Shown: positions 50,954 through 62,900 of the stretch, in pieces
How the letters are laid out: the number at the start of each line of letters is the position of its first letter
How positions within the stretch are numbered: position 1 is the first letter of the stretch
Origin: Mesaphorura yosii
Lineage: Eukaryota; Arthropoda; Collembola; Poduromorpha; Tullbergiidae
NCBI GenBank assembly: GCA_009869945.1
Contig: WIXG01000127.1
Location: 62,001-126,000 of the forward strand
Length of the DNA stretch: 64,000 bases
Reading direction: 5' to 3'
Made by a program: the position numbers and the translations under genes
Notes under the pieces: model-generated
The model's database searches: none
Told to the model about the DNA's origin: nothing
Seen by the model: only the letters and a program-made list of their open reading frames with translations

Positions 50954-51700
50954 TTACTTTGCCTGATCAGTTATCACTTTTCCATACGAACAATTTGTGA
51001 CAAAGTCAATGCTGACACCAGGAAAAAGTTTTGGTATTTCGTCGTTTAACAGGCTATGCAACGATGTGCCCAAATTATCATGCTTGTAGATCCACGTTTG
51101 ATTTTCGAAATCGTAGCGCTTTGGGCCCGAAAATGGTGACGATAGCCAAATTTGTTTATTCGGCGTTTGCTTATTGATGACGTAAGTGCATCCGGGTCCA
51201 ATTTTTACTGTCAGAACTCCGTCCTAACGTAAAAGCAAAGTAACTAAGATTATTGACTGCACATTTTAGATAGGTTCCTTTCATCTTTCCAATTAACCAA
51301 TCTTGTGATGTTGGACTTACGCTATAATACACGTCGAAATCAGCCAGTGAGGATTTCTCTAAAATCTCGTCGAAGTAGTCATTGAGAGAATGGAGTGTAT
51401 CTTCAACTATTTCCTCGTACTCACCAGGGCTGCAAATTAAAGTTCAGAACAAATGCCACAATGCCAGCGGAAGGTAAATATTAAATATCGTCAACCTCAT
51501 TACCTCAGGGTACTGGCATCACTAATCATATGCGACGGGAGTGTTGTCCTTTCTTTCCAAAGACCAACAGTGCACTTTGTGAAACAAATTGCTTGGTCGA
51601 TATGTATTGATTTAACAAAGTACTGGTTGCTGAATGGGGCACAAAAATGGTTGGCAGTCGTGAATGGCAATGTGTTCCATGTAGAGAGGTGCCTGTGCAT
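50954..51700 (-). CDS. fh: Frataxin, mitochondrial iron-sulfur cluster assembly factor
   Basis: Three minus-strand exons, 51504-51700, 51321-51429 and 50954-51223, give 191 aa. Frataxin acts in the mitochondrial matrix, binding the NFS1-ISCU complex and stimulating Fe-S cluster synthesis. Exon 1 (about 66 aa) is poorly conserved and rich in hydroxylated and basic residues, as expected for a transit peptide. Exon 2 encodes the acidic helix of the iron-binding ridge ([20 protein letters not shown]). Exon 3 holds the beta-sheet signature [17 protein letters not shown], then SGPKRYD and WIYKHD. Trp 128 corresponds to the ISCU-contacting tryptophan. Length and layout match animal frataxins (human 210 aa). 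The in-frame upstream codons contain no other ATG before a stop, which fixes the start. The symbol follows the Drosophila name. Confidence 0.95.
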
Positions 51701-54700
51701 GAAGAAATCTGCCCACAATTTTCTGGCCAAGCGAACCTGGAATTGTGATACAGAAATGAGTTACACGTTTGCACCTTGCACAACTTGCACTAACTACGCA
51801 ACATGATGATAGATAAGAGGGCCCCCATTTAATTCAGGGTTGTACTAGATCAATGAGATCAATAACTTGCATGTTGGAAACAAAGACCAAAAATAAAAAT
51901 ACTAGTGCTAGAATGAGGAAATAAAAGCAAAATTGTGCCTTATCTACTAACATAAACCGGCTGTGGTCCAAGTGATTTGGGAGGAACAGGTGTATGGTGC
52001 CGATGGTACAGCCAACACTTTGATAAGTGATAAGATGAAAATGCAGAACTGGCACAAACTTTAGTGGCAGACATTTGACACGATTAAGATGACCTCAGCA
52101 AGTTAGTTGTGCACAACAATAATATTACGAAATGGATATTATTGTGTGTAAAGGCTATGGGCTTCACCATTCAGAAGTGGTACCACCAGAAGCAGGTGTA
52201 AGCGTTAATCCGGAGCCTGTACCGCACGTGAACTTGAAACTGTTAATAAAACATTAAATAACTGAATTGACAGCAACGAGGAAGATTAGCGGGTTCCGTG
52301 GCAAGATTTTTCCATTCACATGATTTGTGTTTTGATTCGGCGCTTCTTTTGCTTCAAAATCATGATTGTGCTGGAGAGAAAAGTCTCGCATCACCTCGCA
52401 TCTTCGTATCTGGTTTACTCCTGACTCGCACAAGATCATTGTTTCGTTGAATTCTGCTGATGCTAATCAAGATCAAGCAACCATTAAGCTGACAGTTGCA
52501 ATTTTCTAATTTTGTGGGCCGCCATCTGCCACGCCCGCGATCAGAATTTTTAAGATTACAAATCAACAGCTTAAGAAAAAAGAGTAATGCGTACGCGTGA
52601 GTACTCGTGTTAAAAATTCGGTCGATAATAGCTGCTTACAACATGCTGCTGTCTCCTTTCCTATTCATTAAAATTTGACTGTTGCAAAATGCTTTAAAAA
52701 TGTGGTACACATTTTAACTGTTGCAAAACCATGGCTTAAGGAATTATCATCAATTTGAACTACATCTCAATACAGCGTAGTTAGAAAGGGCCGCGCTGTT
52801 GCAATTCAATTTTCTTGTTGTTTACACGATATTTGTACTGACATATACTGCCAAGACATTCATCTCTGCAGTTTGCAGTTTCTGCAGCGTTCAGCGTTTA
52901 ACTTCTTCGTGCGTCGGTCGTTTCTGATTTGGAATCCACGTGAGTCAAGAACCAAGTTGGCTGGCCGATACTGCCACTGTCAAATTGACTTAAATTTTCT
53001 TGCACAGCCGGTCATAAATTGCACTTAGCAGCACTATTGTCACATTCTCCTTACTCTCAGGTATAATGAAGTAAATAGCAAATAAGCAAATACGCATGTC
53101 CTACTTAAGGCAATGCTGGTGATTACTGTTTACAAAAAATAAGATTTGTGGCTTCTGTACCGTACCGCCAACGCCGAGTGCATATGCCAAAGTATTGAGA
53201 GCACAATGCAGTTGCGGATGCATTTAATTATGGCAAATAACTGCTGAGCAAATTTGCAAAATGCAGTTTAGAGATTTGCCTTTCGTTTTCCTTAGGATGT
53301 TTCGACTTTCGCAAGTCTACTCATAAAATTAGGAGGGTAATGAATTCGGAGTGGCTTCTTGTGTGTGATGAATGTGTAACAGAATTCATTTGATTCCTTC
53401 GTGTGCCATGTTGTTGACGTAATTGAGATGTCAAGATAAACACGAAATGAAGTTACATGTTTAAGGCCGAAAGACTGCTTTATTGCCTCAAGATTCATCC
53501 ATTCTCACGACTGACTTCTTATTTTCACTTTCGTTTAGAAATTAAAGGCAAAGAAAACAATTACATGGCAATTTTAACTTGAATTGACGACCATCATTTC
53601 ATTCCTGCTCGTGATTGAGACGTTATTACAATGAGCATGAACAATCGGTGGCTTCAAAGAGTTTCACGTTTCACAGAACGGCACCGACAAACAATCTATT
53701 AGCAGTTACATAATACTAGGGTCCGAGACGAGGTCCGTCACCGACAACGAAGAAAGAGACGAGACCTCATATTGCGATTGCAGGTAGCAACCTGCAGCAA
53801 TGGCATAATGACAATTGGTAATATAAAATGCAAACAAAGTAAAGCCTTCGAGCTAGCCTTTCGTTAATTACGGAACATCTCTTTTGAAATAAATAATATC
53901 TTTTCACATTTCTTACGACGCGCATAAATCACCAATGCAATATAGCAGCAGCCGCACCAACTTCTTGAGGAATCAAGGAAATGAGTTGGCAAAAAGACGT
54001 GTGTCATTGTTACTTCACGTTAATGCGCAGCCATTAGCAGTAATTAATCTTTCAAAATTCAATGCATGATTCGAAATTGCAATGCATTGGTCGTTTGAAA
54101 TTCGCAATCTAGCAAACTGAACCCTGGCTCTCGACTGACTGTAAACAACGGTAGTTCGCAGTCCTCTCAGAATAGATGAACGAATGACCAGATGAAAATG
54201 TTAAAAGTAAATCGGACAATGACGCTTGGTGTAACAATTCCTTTGCACAATTGATCAAAGCCATTATTCTCGGTGATCTACTGAAATATTGAATAAAGAT
54301 TATTGTAACATGACTTTATGTAATCATTGCCTGGTATTATGTCTGGCGTTATTACAAAATTAGACTGCCGAACGAAAGAGACAACAGAAACGGAATGGTT
54401 CATTGTAAAGAATTACCGTAATGATACTGCAAAATTTGTACCATCATTTAAGAAAATAGAAATAGCATTGCATTGCAGCGCATAACGCATTGTGATTTGC
54501 GAGAATAATAAAGAAAGTAGTATGAATGCAACTGATCATGCTTTGTTACGCGTAATTATGCATTGGGCCAGAAAAGAATTCTATCGCAATTGCTGCGGGA
54601 TCATGACTGAGTAGACAATGCTAACCTATATTTATTTTATGACGAATTGTTGGTTTTTCACCATCAATTCACCACTACCACTAATGATCGTGATCAGAAA

Positions 54701-55224
54701 CATGCATTGAAAAGTCAACATCCTCGTCGAATGTCGATATCACTTTCGTCCGTTCGTGATACATTGGATTGGAAACAAGGCTTATTGCGCGTCTGGCATC
54801 TGGAACCTGGAACAAACTCAAATTCAAATCTCAAATTAAGTGACAAATTGACTTTGATTTACAATTTATGCAAAAGTTAAAATCTTGCGAATTTTTTGAT
54901 AGCCACCTAAAAGCTGCAATTTTTGAAATCACAATATTTTCGCACGATGATGATGTCTGTATTATTACGGACGACATAATTAGACCTGTTCTATTATTTT
55001 CATACTGGTGGTGCAGAAGAATGAATGGGTACCATGCACCTAAAGAAAGGGAGACAAACGTGAATCTGCACTGCGCCCTGTCCTGGGCCGCGTCGCTGGT
55101 TGTCAGATATAGTTCACCATCCACTACCGCAACAGCAATATTTACCTTCATGAAATTAACCACCTGAAGCCTGCAATAAAGCGAAGTACGGGCGGAAAGA
55201 CAGTGAAGGTTTTTGACGAGTTCA
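51701..55224. other. Intergenic DNA upstream of frataxin
   Basis: About 3.5 kb between frataxin (minus) and the glycine-rich gene (plus), which are divergently transcribed. No frame shows domain resemblance. It should contain both promoters; only the glycine-rich gene's TATA box is obvious. Confidence 0.5.
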
Positions 55225-55258
55225 TATAAAAGCGAATGTGACTAAATCTAATCTCGCA
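55225..55258 (+). promoter_or_regulatory. TATA box and initiator of the glycine-rich gene
   Basis: TATAAAAG at 55225-55232 and GCAGTC, an initiator-like site with its A at 55258, 33 bp downstream. The predicted 5' UTR is about 66 nt, ending at the ATG at 55324. Confidence 0.65.
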
Positions 55259-55323
55259 GTCGTGCTTCTCGTTGAGCCTTTGTTACATAATCTGCCTGCC
55301 TGCATAGTGTATTAGTTGCGAAA

Positions 55324-56169
55324 ATGAAGAATTTGGTAAGATTGAAAACGAGGTTCAATTATCCCTTGAGGGCTAACAAAAGCGTACTTCTTGCAGATTA
55401 TCTTAGCCGTTCTAGTCACGTGCGTCGTTTGTGAACCGCCAATTGGTGGTGGTGGAGGCGGCGGATATGGCGGAGGCGGTGGATTCAGTGGCGGTGGCGG
55501 ATTCAGCGGAGGTGGAGATACGGGATCTTCAAACGAGGGTCAGGCTCCGGGGAATATTGTTGACCAGGCCCTGCTGGACAGAATTACTCAAATTCTAAGT
55601 CAGCAAGAGAGCAGCGGCGGTGCATCTAGCTTTAGCGGAGGCAGCGGTGGATATTCAGGAGGCGGAGGTGGAGGCGGCGGTGGAGGTTACAGCCAAGGTG
55701 GATCGTCCGGAGGTAAATCAGACGCATAGTTTTCAACGGATTCGGTACTGACATATTTGTGGAATAGATCTTCATCTTCGTTTCTCATTAAAAGGTTACG
55801 GCGCACCGGCCCCACAACCGTCTAGTGGATATGGAGCTCCAAACTCTGGCGGTGGCCAGCTAGAACTTGGGCCGGTGAAGCAAGGAATTTTGGTAGCCAA
55901 CTTTGTCGAACAGGGCCGAAGTTCTGGAGGCGGCTACAGTGGTAACTCCCAGCAACATCATCTGTCTTGCTTTGTTGCTGAAAGAATGGAATTGTGAAAT
56001 GTCATTTCTATTAGGCGGTGGTGGTGGTGGAGGTGGTTACAGTGGCGGTGGCGGTGGCGGTGGAGGTAGCGGTAAGTTTCGTCTGCATCGTACAATCTTC
56101 ATGAGAGAAAAGTTAACAATTCTTTCGTTTAAACTAGGTGGAGGAAGCTCAGGTGGCTACGGTCGTTAA
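55324..56169 (+). CDS. Secreted glycine-rich protein
   Basis: Five exons, 55324-55335, 55397-55712, 55795-55941, 56015-56071 and 56138-56169, give 187 aa. Exon 1 encodes only MKNL, a common layout for arthropod cuticle and secreted genes. With exon 2 it forms a signal peptide (IILAVLVTCVVC, cleavage near CEPP). The mature chain is built of GGGY/GGGF/GGYSGG repeats, interrupted by two non-repetitive segments: a helical one (NIVDQALLDRITQILSQQES) and a second (QLELGPVKQGILVANFVEQG). It ends GGYGR. Internal introns are all phase 1 at glycine codons, so exons can be duplicated or lost without breaking the frame. Plausible roles are cuticle, silk-like or antimicrobial structural protein. No known family motif (for example the chitin-binding R&R consensus) is seen. 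Confidence 0.85.
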
Positions 56170-56360
56170 GCAATCGCATATCGAAATGCAAGAAGCGCAA
56201 ATCGCGCAGCTATGATGACAAAAAGTGTTCGTGGATTCCAAAGAATGAATGAACAGATTACAAATTCCTCTATTTTCTACAACCACCAAGCTCAAATTGT
56301 TCCTTTAAAATGTATGAGAATGAGTTTCTACGCATCCAATCCATTTTCCAGAATTGCCCA

Positions 56361-56366
56361 AATAAA
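56361..56366 (+). terminator. Possible poly(A) signal of the glycine-rich gene
   Basis: AATAAA about 190 bp past the stop codon. The remainder up to 57116 contains no recognisable gene. Confidence 0.35.
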
Positions 56367-57116
56367 CAAAAATCGTGGTTCTGACAATCTCAAGTTTCAT
56401 TTTACCTCACTTCTGCACGATATCGTCATCCGCTTTACTGTGTCAGTCCCAATGCAATCGACTGGAAGTCTAATAGTACATGTCACGCCTAATTGCATAA
56501 TCTGAAAAACGATTCGAGTTCAATGATCCGAAACAAATTCAGCTAATCAGCTAAGCAAACTACTGCTTCAATTCGAAACATGCATGAATCCGGTAAATGC
56601 ATGTACTTGATATCTGCATAATTGCTCATAATCGCCAGCATCTGATCATACTTTTTGTAATCGCTTCACAAGTTCATGACATGATACAGGAATGGTCCTT
56701 GTCCTTTGCCCTTGCAGGTAATGTCTTACGTCTTAAAGCGAATCCAATTCCGAGTTGTGGACAGTGGGTTCGCGACAAAGAAATCAAATCGTTTTAGGAA
56801 ATTGGAGAATTCGTTTTTAATGAGGGCACAACTTTTAAATAAGCGTCCATGAATTCAGTAATTCAATCTAGTTACTAGTAAGCACTATTTTAGTAATTAA
56901 GAGAAAGTTAAAGTTGACAGGCTATGCCACTTGCATTAATTAATGAGTAGTTTGCTCCTGTTTTAAAGCTGTATTTAATGGATTCTTAGTTTGCTACTTG
57001 TGCTTTTATTGTTTGTACTTTCCCGGAGAGACTCCAAGCAGTGTTTGCCTTTGAACCGAAATGTCATCCTCTTAACCAAATTGGCACCGCTTTTCATTGA
57101 GGGTTAAAGTCTAAGA

Positions 57117-58806
57117 ATGTTTACCGTGGCTTTAATTTCAACTGACCAGATAGAAAAATTGAACGATGAAAGCATTCTTCGGGTTCGACTCCATCAACGT
57201 AAGTTGCATAAATGTTTTCCACCTGCATGATGAATGTTGGGACTCAAGATTTTCTGAAAGTCTGTTTCTCTCATCCTGACATGGCCGCATCTATTGAAAA
57301 TTGCGTTTTGGTTATCGATTGTCATTTAATTTTTGTAGCACCGAAATACGAATCCGCGACTACTATTGGTGAAGCTCCAAGTAGTGTTCCGAATGTCAAT
57401 GGTGTTACAACATCGCAGTCTCTGACTCCCGAAACGACTTCTGTGGTTAACTCATCAACTGAACCTGAGGTGACAGAAGAACAAGGCCCCAATGCTAAGC
57501 ATCCACCACCTGCAATTCAATTTCTAGACAACCAGAATATTGCAATCGCAAGTACGAAACCTCTCAACAATGCTCGCTCTGCGCTACAGGAACCAATTGT
57601 TCATCACTCTCCTTCGGGAATGACACTTGTCACTCTCACGCCTGCAGAGGAACTTCGACTGAAAGTCCTGACTGTATCCCGTGATATTAAATTGCCTGAC
57701 GATCATTGCAAGACCGATTCGAGTCCAGCTGAACCACAAGAGACGGTCCTTGAGTATTTTTCACGAATTTATGGATTTTCATCAGACAATTTTGAAGACG
57801 GAGGTAACCATGTCAGAAAACGTTTACCAAAAATCTAGCGATGCGTTTATTTCATGTTTTTGTGTATAGATGCTCATGCACCAGTATGTCACCAACTGAA
57901 TATCACGGAGGAGCAATTCATTGCACCGTTTCATACACCTGGGTATCTTGGAATCTCAAAAAAGCAAATGAATGACGGACTGAATGTGACGATTTCAGCA
58001 GTGGAGACTACAAACACTTTTTATGTAATATTGCGGAGTGAGAAATTCTTGTCAAGATCAATTAGTGGCTCATCTTCTTTAAACTTTTATAGATGTATGA
58101 TCATACAAGTTCCGGTCAGCTGATGGCACTGGAAACGAGTATGAACAAATGGTACGGCTATTATCTGTGGAGAAAAGTCTCAGAAAGAATGGGATTTGTC
58201 TTTGAAATTGTGGCTGGTGGATACTACGCCGTGTACTTGGAAAATTTAAGAATCTGGGCCAGGTGAGCCAACTGAAAAGCAATGAATACCTTGTCAATCA
58301 GTTCCTTATTTTTCTCATTAGATGCTACGTTGACGAAGTGCTACCGAGTTGCAAGAGCCAGTTTTACGATCCCAGTCAGAAGATACGCGCCGTGTTATTT
58401 GATTATGAAGGAAGACTAAGGACATTTGAGCGGAAACAATTTCTGCCATTGACCCGTGCATTTTTGTCTGTTCCGGTGCAGAAGACAATTGGAAAGATTG
58501 ATTGTAAGTGTCACAGACAGTACGCAAATTAAGGCTCCTAATTGAATTAACGAACTGATGTAAATAGCCACTCAAGAGGACGCATTCCCTTGGAGCACGA
58601 AAGATATCCAAATCATTCGTCAGAAGTTGGAGGGAGAACAATTTAGAGCATTCATATCGAAGTACGACACCTCAACGGAGCCTTTCGCAGTTATGACTGT
58701 CCGTATGGCTGAAATACATGAGACAAAAGCGGACAAGAAGCTATGGCGAAAAATTTGTGAGCACATGCAAAATCTCAACCCATCAAGTCCTTCATCTGGA
58801 TGCTGA
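57117..58806 (+). CDS. Tudor-domain protein (TDRD family)
   Basis: Exons 57117-57198, 57339-57803, 57870-58024, 58093-58262, 58322-58503 and 58568-58806 give about 430 aa. Tudor-domain proteins bind dimethyl-arginine on Piwi proteins and organise germline RNA granules. Residues 1-182 are non-conserved and Ser/Thr/Pro-rich. An extended Tudor module follows: a nuclease-like lead-in (LNVTISAVETTNTFY, then MALETSMNKWY), then the Tudor core with YYAVYLENLRIWARCYVDEV, AVLFDYEG and a closing LSVPVQ. No LOTUS domain is visible in front of it. Exon 3 uses a GTAATA donor, forced by phase. The 3' end is uncertain: another frame continues to 58936 with coding-like sequence (VYVIIDGSEDEDTL). It is reachable by a 31-nt or an 85-nt intron, giving longer proteins. 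Confidence 0.75.
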
Positions 58807-59105
58807 CCGGGATCCACTGGAATTTCTACGTCCACCCGTGTACGTCATCATTGATGGGAGTGAGGACGAGGACACACTTCGGCATCAAAAATTAATACGA
58901 AGGATTTGCAGCTTAATAAGAGTTAAGAGAATTTAGGAAATCAGTTAGTCGTTTAGTCACGTGTTTAGATCTTTACTAACGGGGCTGAATTCATTGTCTT
59001 ATCGTTACGTACATAATACTTGACACAGAATTTCTTCCGTTTTGTTAGAGTACCTTGTTTTGTGCATGAGTTTCATGAATCCAGAAAGTAATCAAGTTAT
59101 TCCAG

Positions 59106-59111
59106 AATAAA
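59106..59111 (+). terminator. Poly(A) signal of the Tudor gene
   Basis: AATAAA about 300 bp after the first stop and 170 bp after the alternative stop at 58936. From here to 59916 I see no gene; it should hold the SMG5 promoter. Confidence 0.5.
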
Positions 59112-59916
59112 TCATACTGCTCTTATAAAATCCTACGCTGTACCTGCAAAATTCTCTCTTGAAGCACGTGGCACTGTTTGGGCAAATTATTCACAACTCA
59201 ACGCAGCGTTTACAGTAAAAATTAGCTCGTTAGACGCATCATACACTTCACGCTGCTGCCGCGATCCTCTTTCGAACCTCTTTATACTTTTTTTGAAATG
59301 AAAATTATACAACAGCGAATAGCGAATGCACAGAATTCAAAGTTTCAAGGCTCGTGCGAGCATTCTAGAATTACGTGCTTATAACTTCAGCAGCAAGCAA
59401 CAGCGTAATATTTAACTTTTCCTTTCTGCTAATCGACGTTCTGCTGGGGTCGACGTAACGTGTGTTTCATAATAATCATGTAGCGTGTAACGTAATCGGT
59501 GCACAAATTAAATTATTCAGATTATGACGAAGTCATTATCGTTTATCGACGTATTTCTACTGGAAATCAACAGGTGAGTTGAGCGAGTTGAAGTGCATTT
59601 TTCCATCAGTTAAGAAAAGTTAAGGTTTTTGCTCATACTTGACTTTCTATCTGAATAATAGTCTGGAGCTTGGACGTTCTGCTATTATTTCATTCCAGCA
59701 ACAATAATTAGCTCCGAAACCTCAACTGGAATACTGGAATCGAGTGACTGAGCCGGGCAAGTTCCTCCATTCCTCGCAAGCTGGGTCAAAAGTTGACATA
59801 ATTGGGAAGGGGTCCTGATGCCATCAAGACTGGCCTAAAATGCTGGCAAATTATTCTTCTATTTACACTATTTTTCGAAGTCTGTATTCGAAGACTACGT
59901 TCTGACACGAAGAAGA

Positions 59917-62900
59917 ATGCTGAAAAATGAAGTCTTCGGCCCATCATCAACAGTTCTGAAGGAAATCAACCATGACATCTATAAAGACGTTATTGATGAT
60001 GATGGGTTAAGTCTTGGGGTTGGATCGACCAAACCGCATCATGTGACTGGCTCAGACAACGTTGTTGCTAACATGACTGTTGCTTCCAACAATCATCACG
60101 GCGGTGTCCCAGCCACTGCTGAACGCCCTGGTGAAGAAAGCACAAGTGGAAACAGCGCCAAAGAACTCTATCAGTAAGTACAGCAACATATAAGTGCAGG
60201 TAGTGCATGTTACGAAACAAGTGTCCAAGAACTAACGACGAACTCTTGTGTGACTTCATAGATCTATAATCGACGCTGCGAGGCAATTGGACTCAATAAC
60301 TTCAAAAATCAGTACAGTGGAAGGACTGTTTGGAAAAGAAATATTGGAACAGCGTGGAAAGCTGAAGGGTTTGTGCGAGAAGTTACTCTTTGATGAACCC
60401 AAGAAATATGGGGTTGCTGCAAGGGATCGCATGTGGAGATCAGTTTTCTACGATGTCATGTCCAAAGCGAAGCGCCTCAAAAAGGTGAGATTTCTTTTGC
60501 CAATCCGTAACCAATATTCGTCTTCCTTTTCTTCTCAGTTTCTAATTCTAATCATGTCTCCCAGGCTTCTACATTTTCACCGGTCCAGCAAATGTTTATC
60601 AAGAATCATCTCCTAAGTGGTGTTGGTCAGTTGAACATAATTATTATGAAAGCGTGTGACTTCCCGGAATTCGGAAGAGCAAATCTCCGATTTATCCCGA
60701 ATTGGAGCAGCAATGTAGTGAGCAATCAGCGTGAGGAAGGTTATTTCAGAAATAAGAATTTATAGGGTACTAACTCAGATGTAACTGAGATCACTTTTCC
60801 TCTTGCAGATCACGGCGTTGCTGATTTTGAAGATAAATGGTTGCTGGATATTCTGTATATGTGTTTGATAAATTGTGGGGATCTATTCCGATATCTGACC
60901 GAAGTCTTCTGCAAAGACGTTGACGCCCACTCTGAATATTTTGACCACGCGCAACATTATTATTCCAAGGTAAAGTGCCGTGACCTACCAAGTTATGAAG
61001 ATATTCTTTGTCCTCGTGCAAACAAGTGTACTGGCTGCTTTTATGAACATTTTCTGCAGGCATTTCTATTAAATCCTACATCGGGACTGGCTCACAATCA
61101 ATTGGGAAATCTTAGTTTGAAGGTCAACGACGGCCTTGATTCTACCTATTACTTATTATACAGGTACCAACAAAGTCTCCAACACCCAGCTTAGATGTAT
61201 TATAAATCCCAATATTGTTGGGATCATATTGGGCCAATATCAATATTAATATCAATTTCATCTTTTTTCCAGCATGTGCACAGCAGATGCGTACCCTGGA
61301 GCATATTCGAACTTGAAGCAACTGTTGGATGGCCAGCTGGTGCATTTCGCGACTATGCCAGCCGTGGCGGAGCTGAAACCAATCGACACATTTGCTCATA
61401 CTTTCCTCGGATTGATCTTTCATTTGATATGTACGGAAGGAACACATTTAAGTCACTTTGAGAAGGTAAGTCGAACAATTTAGCTGGAAGATTCAAGAAA
61501 TAGATCACTCCAAGATTATTCAATTCATTGTGTAGTCCTGCAAAGAAGCCTTGATTGAATTTTATGCGTTACTGAATTCAACTGAGGGAGAACATGAGAA
61601 ACAAGTGTATTTCCGCGTGGCTGTAACTAGCATCATGACTGTTTGGAGATTGCATGCCGTTGGTGAGTACTAATAGCTATTTTTGGGTACGTTGGGTATT
61701 TTTTCGGTATTCTGTGTCAACCGAAATTATATGTATGCAGATTCAAACTATGTTTCAACAGCCGTGGCCTTTGCTTCTGGACTACTTCTGAACCTAACTA
61801 ATTATCTAAGCGGTATTTTGAAAGATAAGAGCAGCTTAATTCCAACAGCTTCAATTCAGAAACCAATGACTCAGTACGAATTCAGAAATGAGACAGGATC
61901 TGAGCAGATTGAACCGAGCAATTCCAAGTGTCAGGAAAACGATACCAGCCACTTTATTGGCGAGGACAGCAACGCGAGACCGGAAGAAACAGTTAAGCTA
62001 GGCAGAAGAAGAAAGAGGAGAGGACGTCGTTCTCGTCGCACTGCCGCAGTGGATCCTTTATATTCCGATGAGGAAGACGAGAGCGAAAACTGTAGCGAGA
62101 ATGATTCCGATACTGGAAGTCATGAGTCCGATCTTATTCTCTCAGACAGTACAAGCTCGTACGAGAACGATAGCTCCAGCGAAGACGAATTTGACTCTGA
62201 TATAGAAGGCGAAGAAGCCAGCGAAACTGCTGAACCTAAAGATGAATACATTCGCTATGAGGAATCAGTCTCTTCGGGTAACGATTATCACTCCGAAGGA
62301 TCTTGTGCGAAGACAAACGAAACATCAGACTTCGAAAATAAGGAGGGAACCGTGAAGAAAGAAGAACAGTTAGTTCTGACAATCAATGATTTATTGGCGT
62401 CTATCCGCGACCTCGAGCCAGTCATTATTGCCATGACCCCATACATAAGGTGGTTCAATTCTTCTCCACTGATTGTTTCAGCATTTATATCAAACTGTGG
62501 CAACGATTTCATGCAAAACATTTGTGACATAATGAATATCTTGGGAACACTTAATTGGACTTCAATGTCGACGACCTCTACGATGGAGGAGAAACCGAAG
62601 GCCGAACTTGTTCGTGGCTGGTACAGCCTAGTACAAGGGCATGCCTCACATGACCAAGATGAGATGGAATATGAACTTCCTGAAGACCGTTCAATGCTTG
62701 GTCTATCAAACTTTGCCGATGATTTGAAAAAGGTGAAACGGAGCGAGAACCTGTCTTTTTCTGATATGGTAAGGATATGGTTGCCCATTCTCCATGTTAT
62801 GGTTCCCTTCAGTAATTCGTGTTTATTTCCAGGCATCTTAGAGAATCTTATTGAGTAACTTTGTTTATTTAGGTGTTGATCCGCGTTGGAAGAATTTTAG

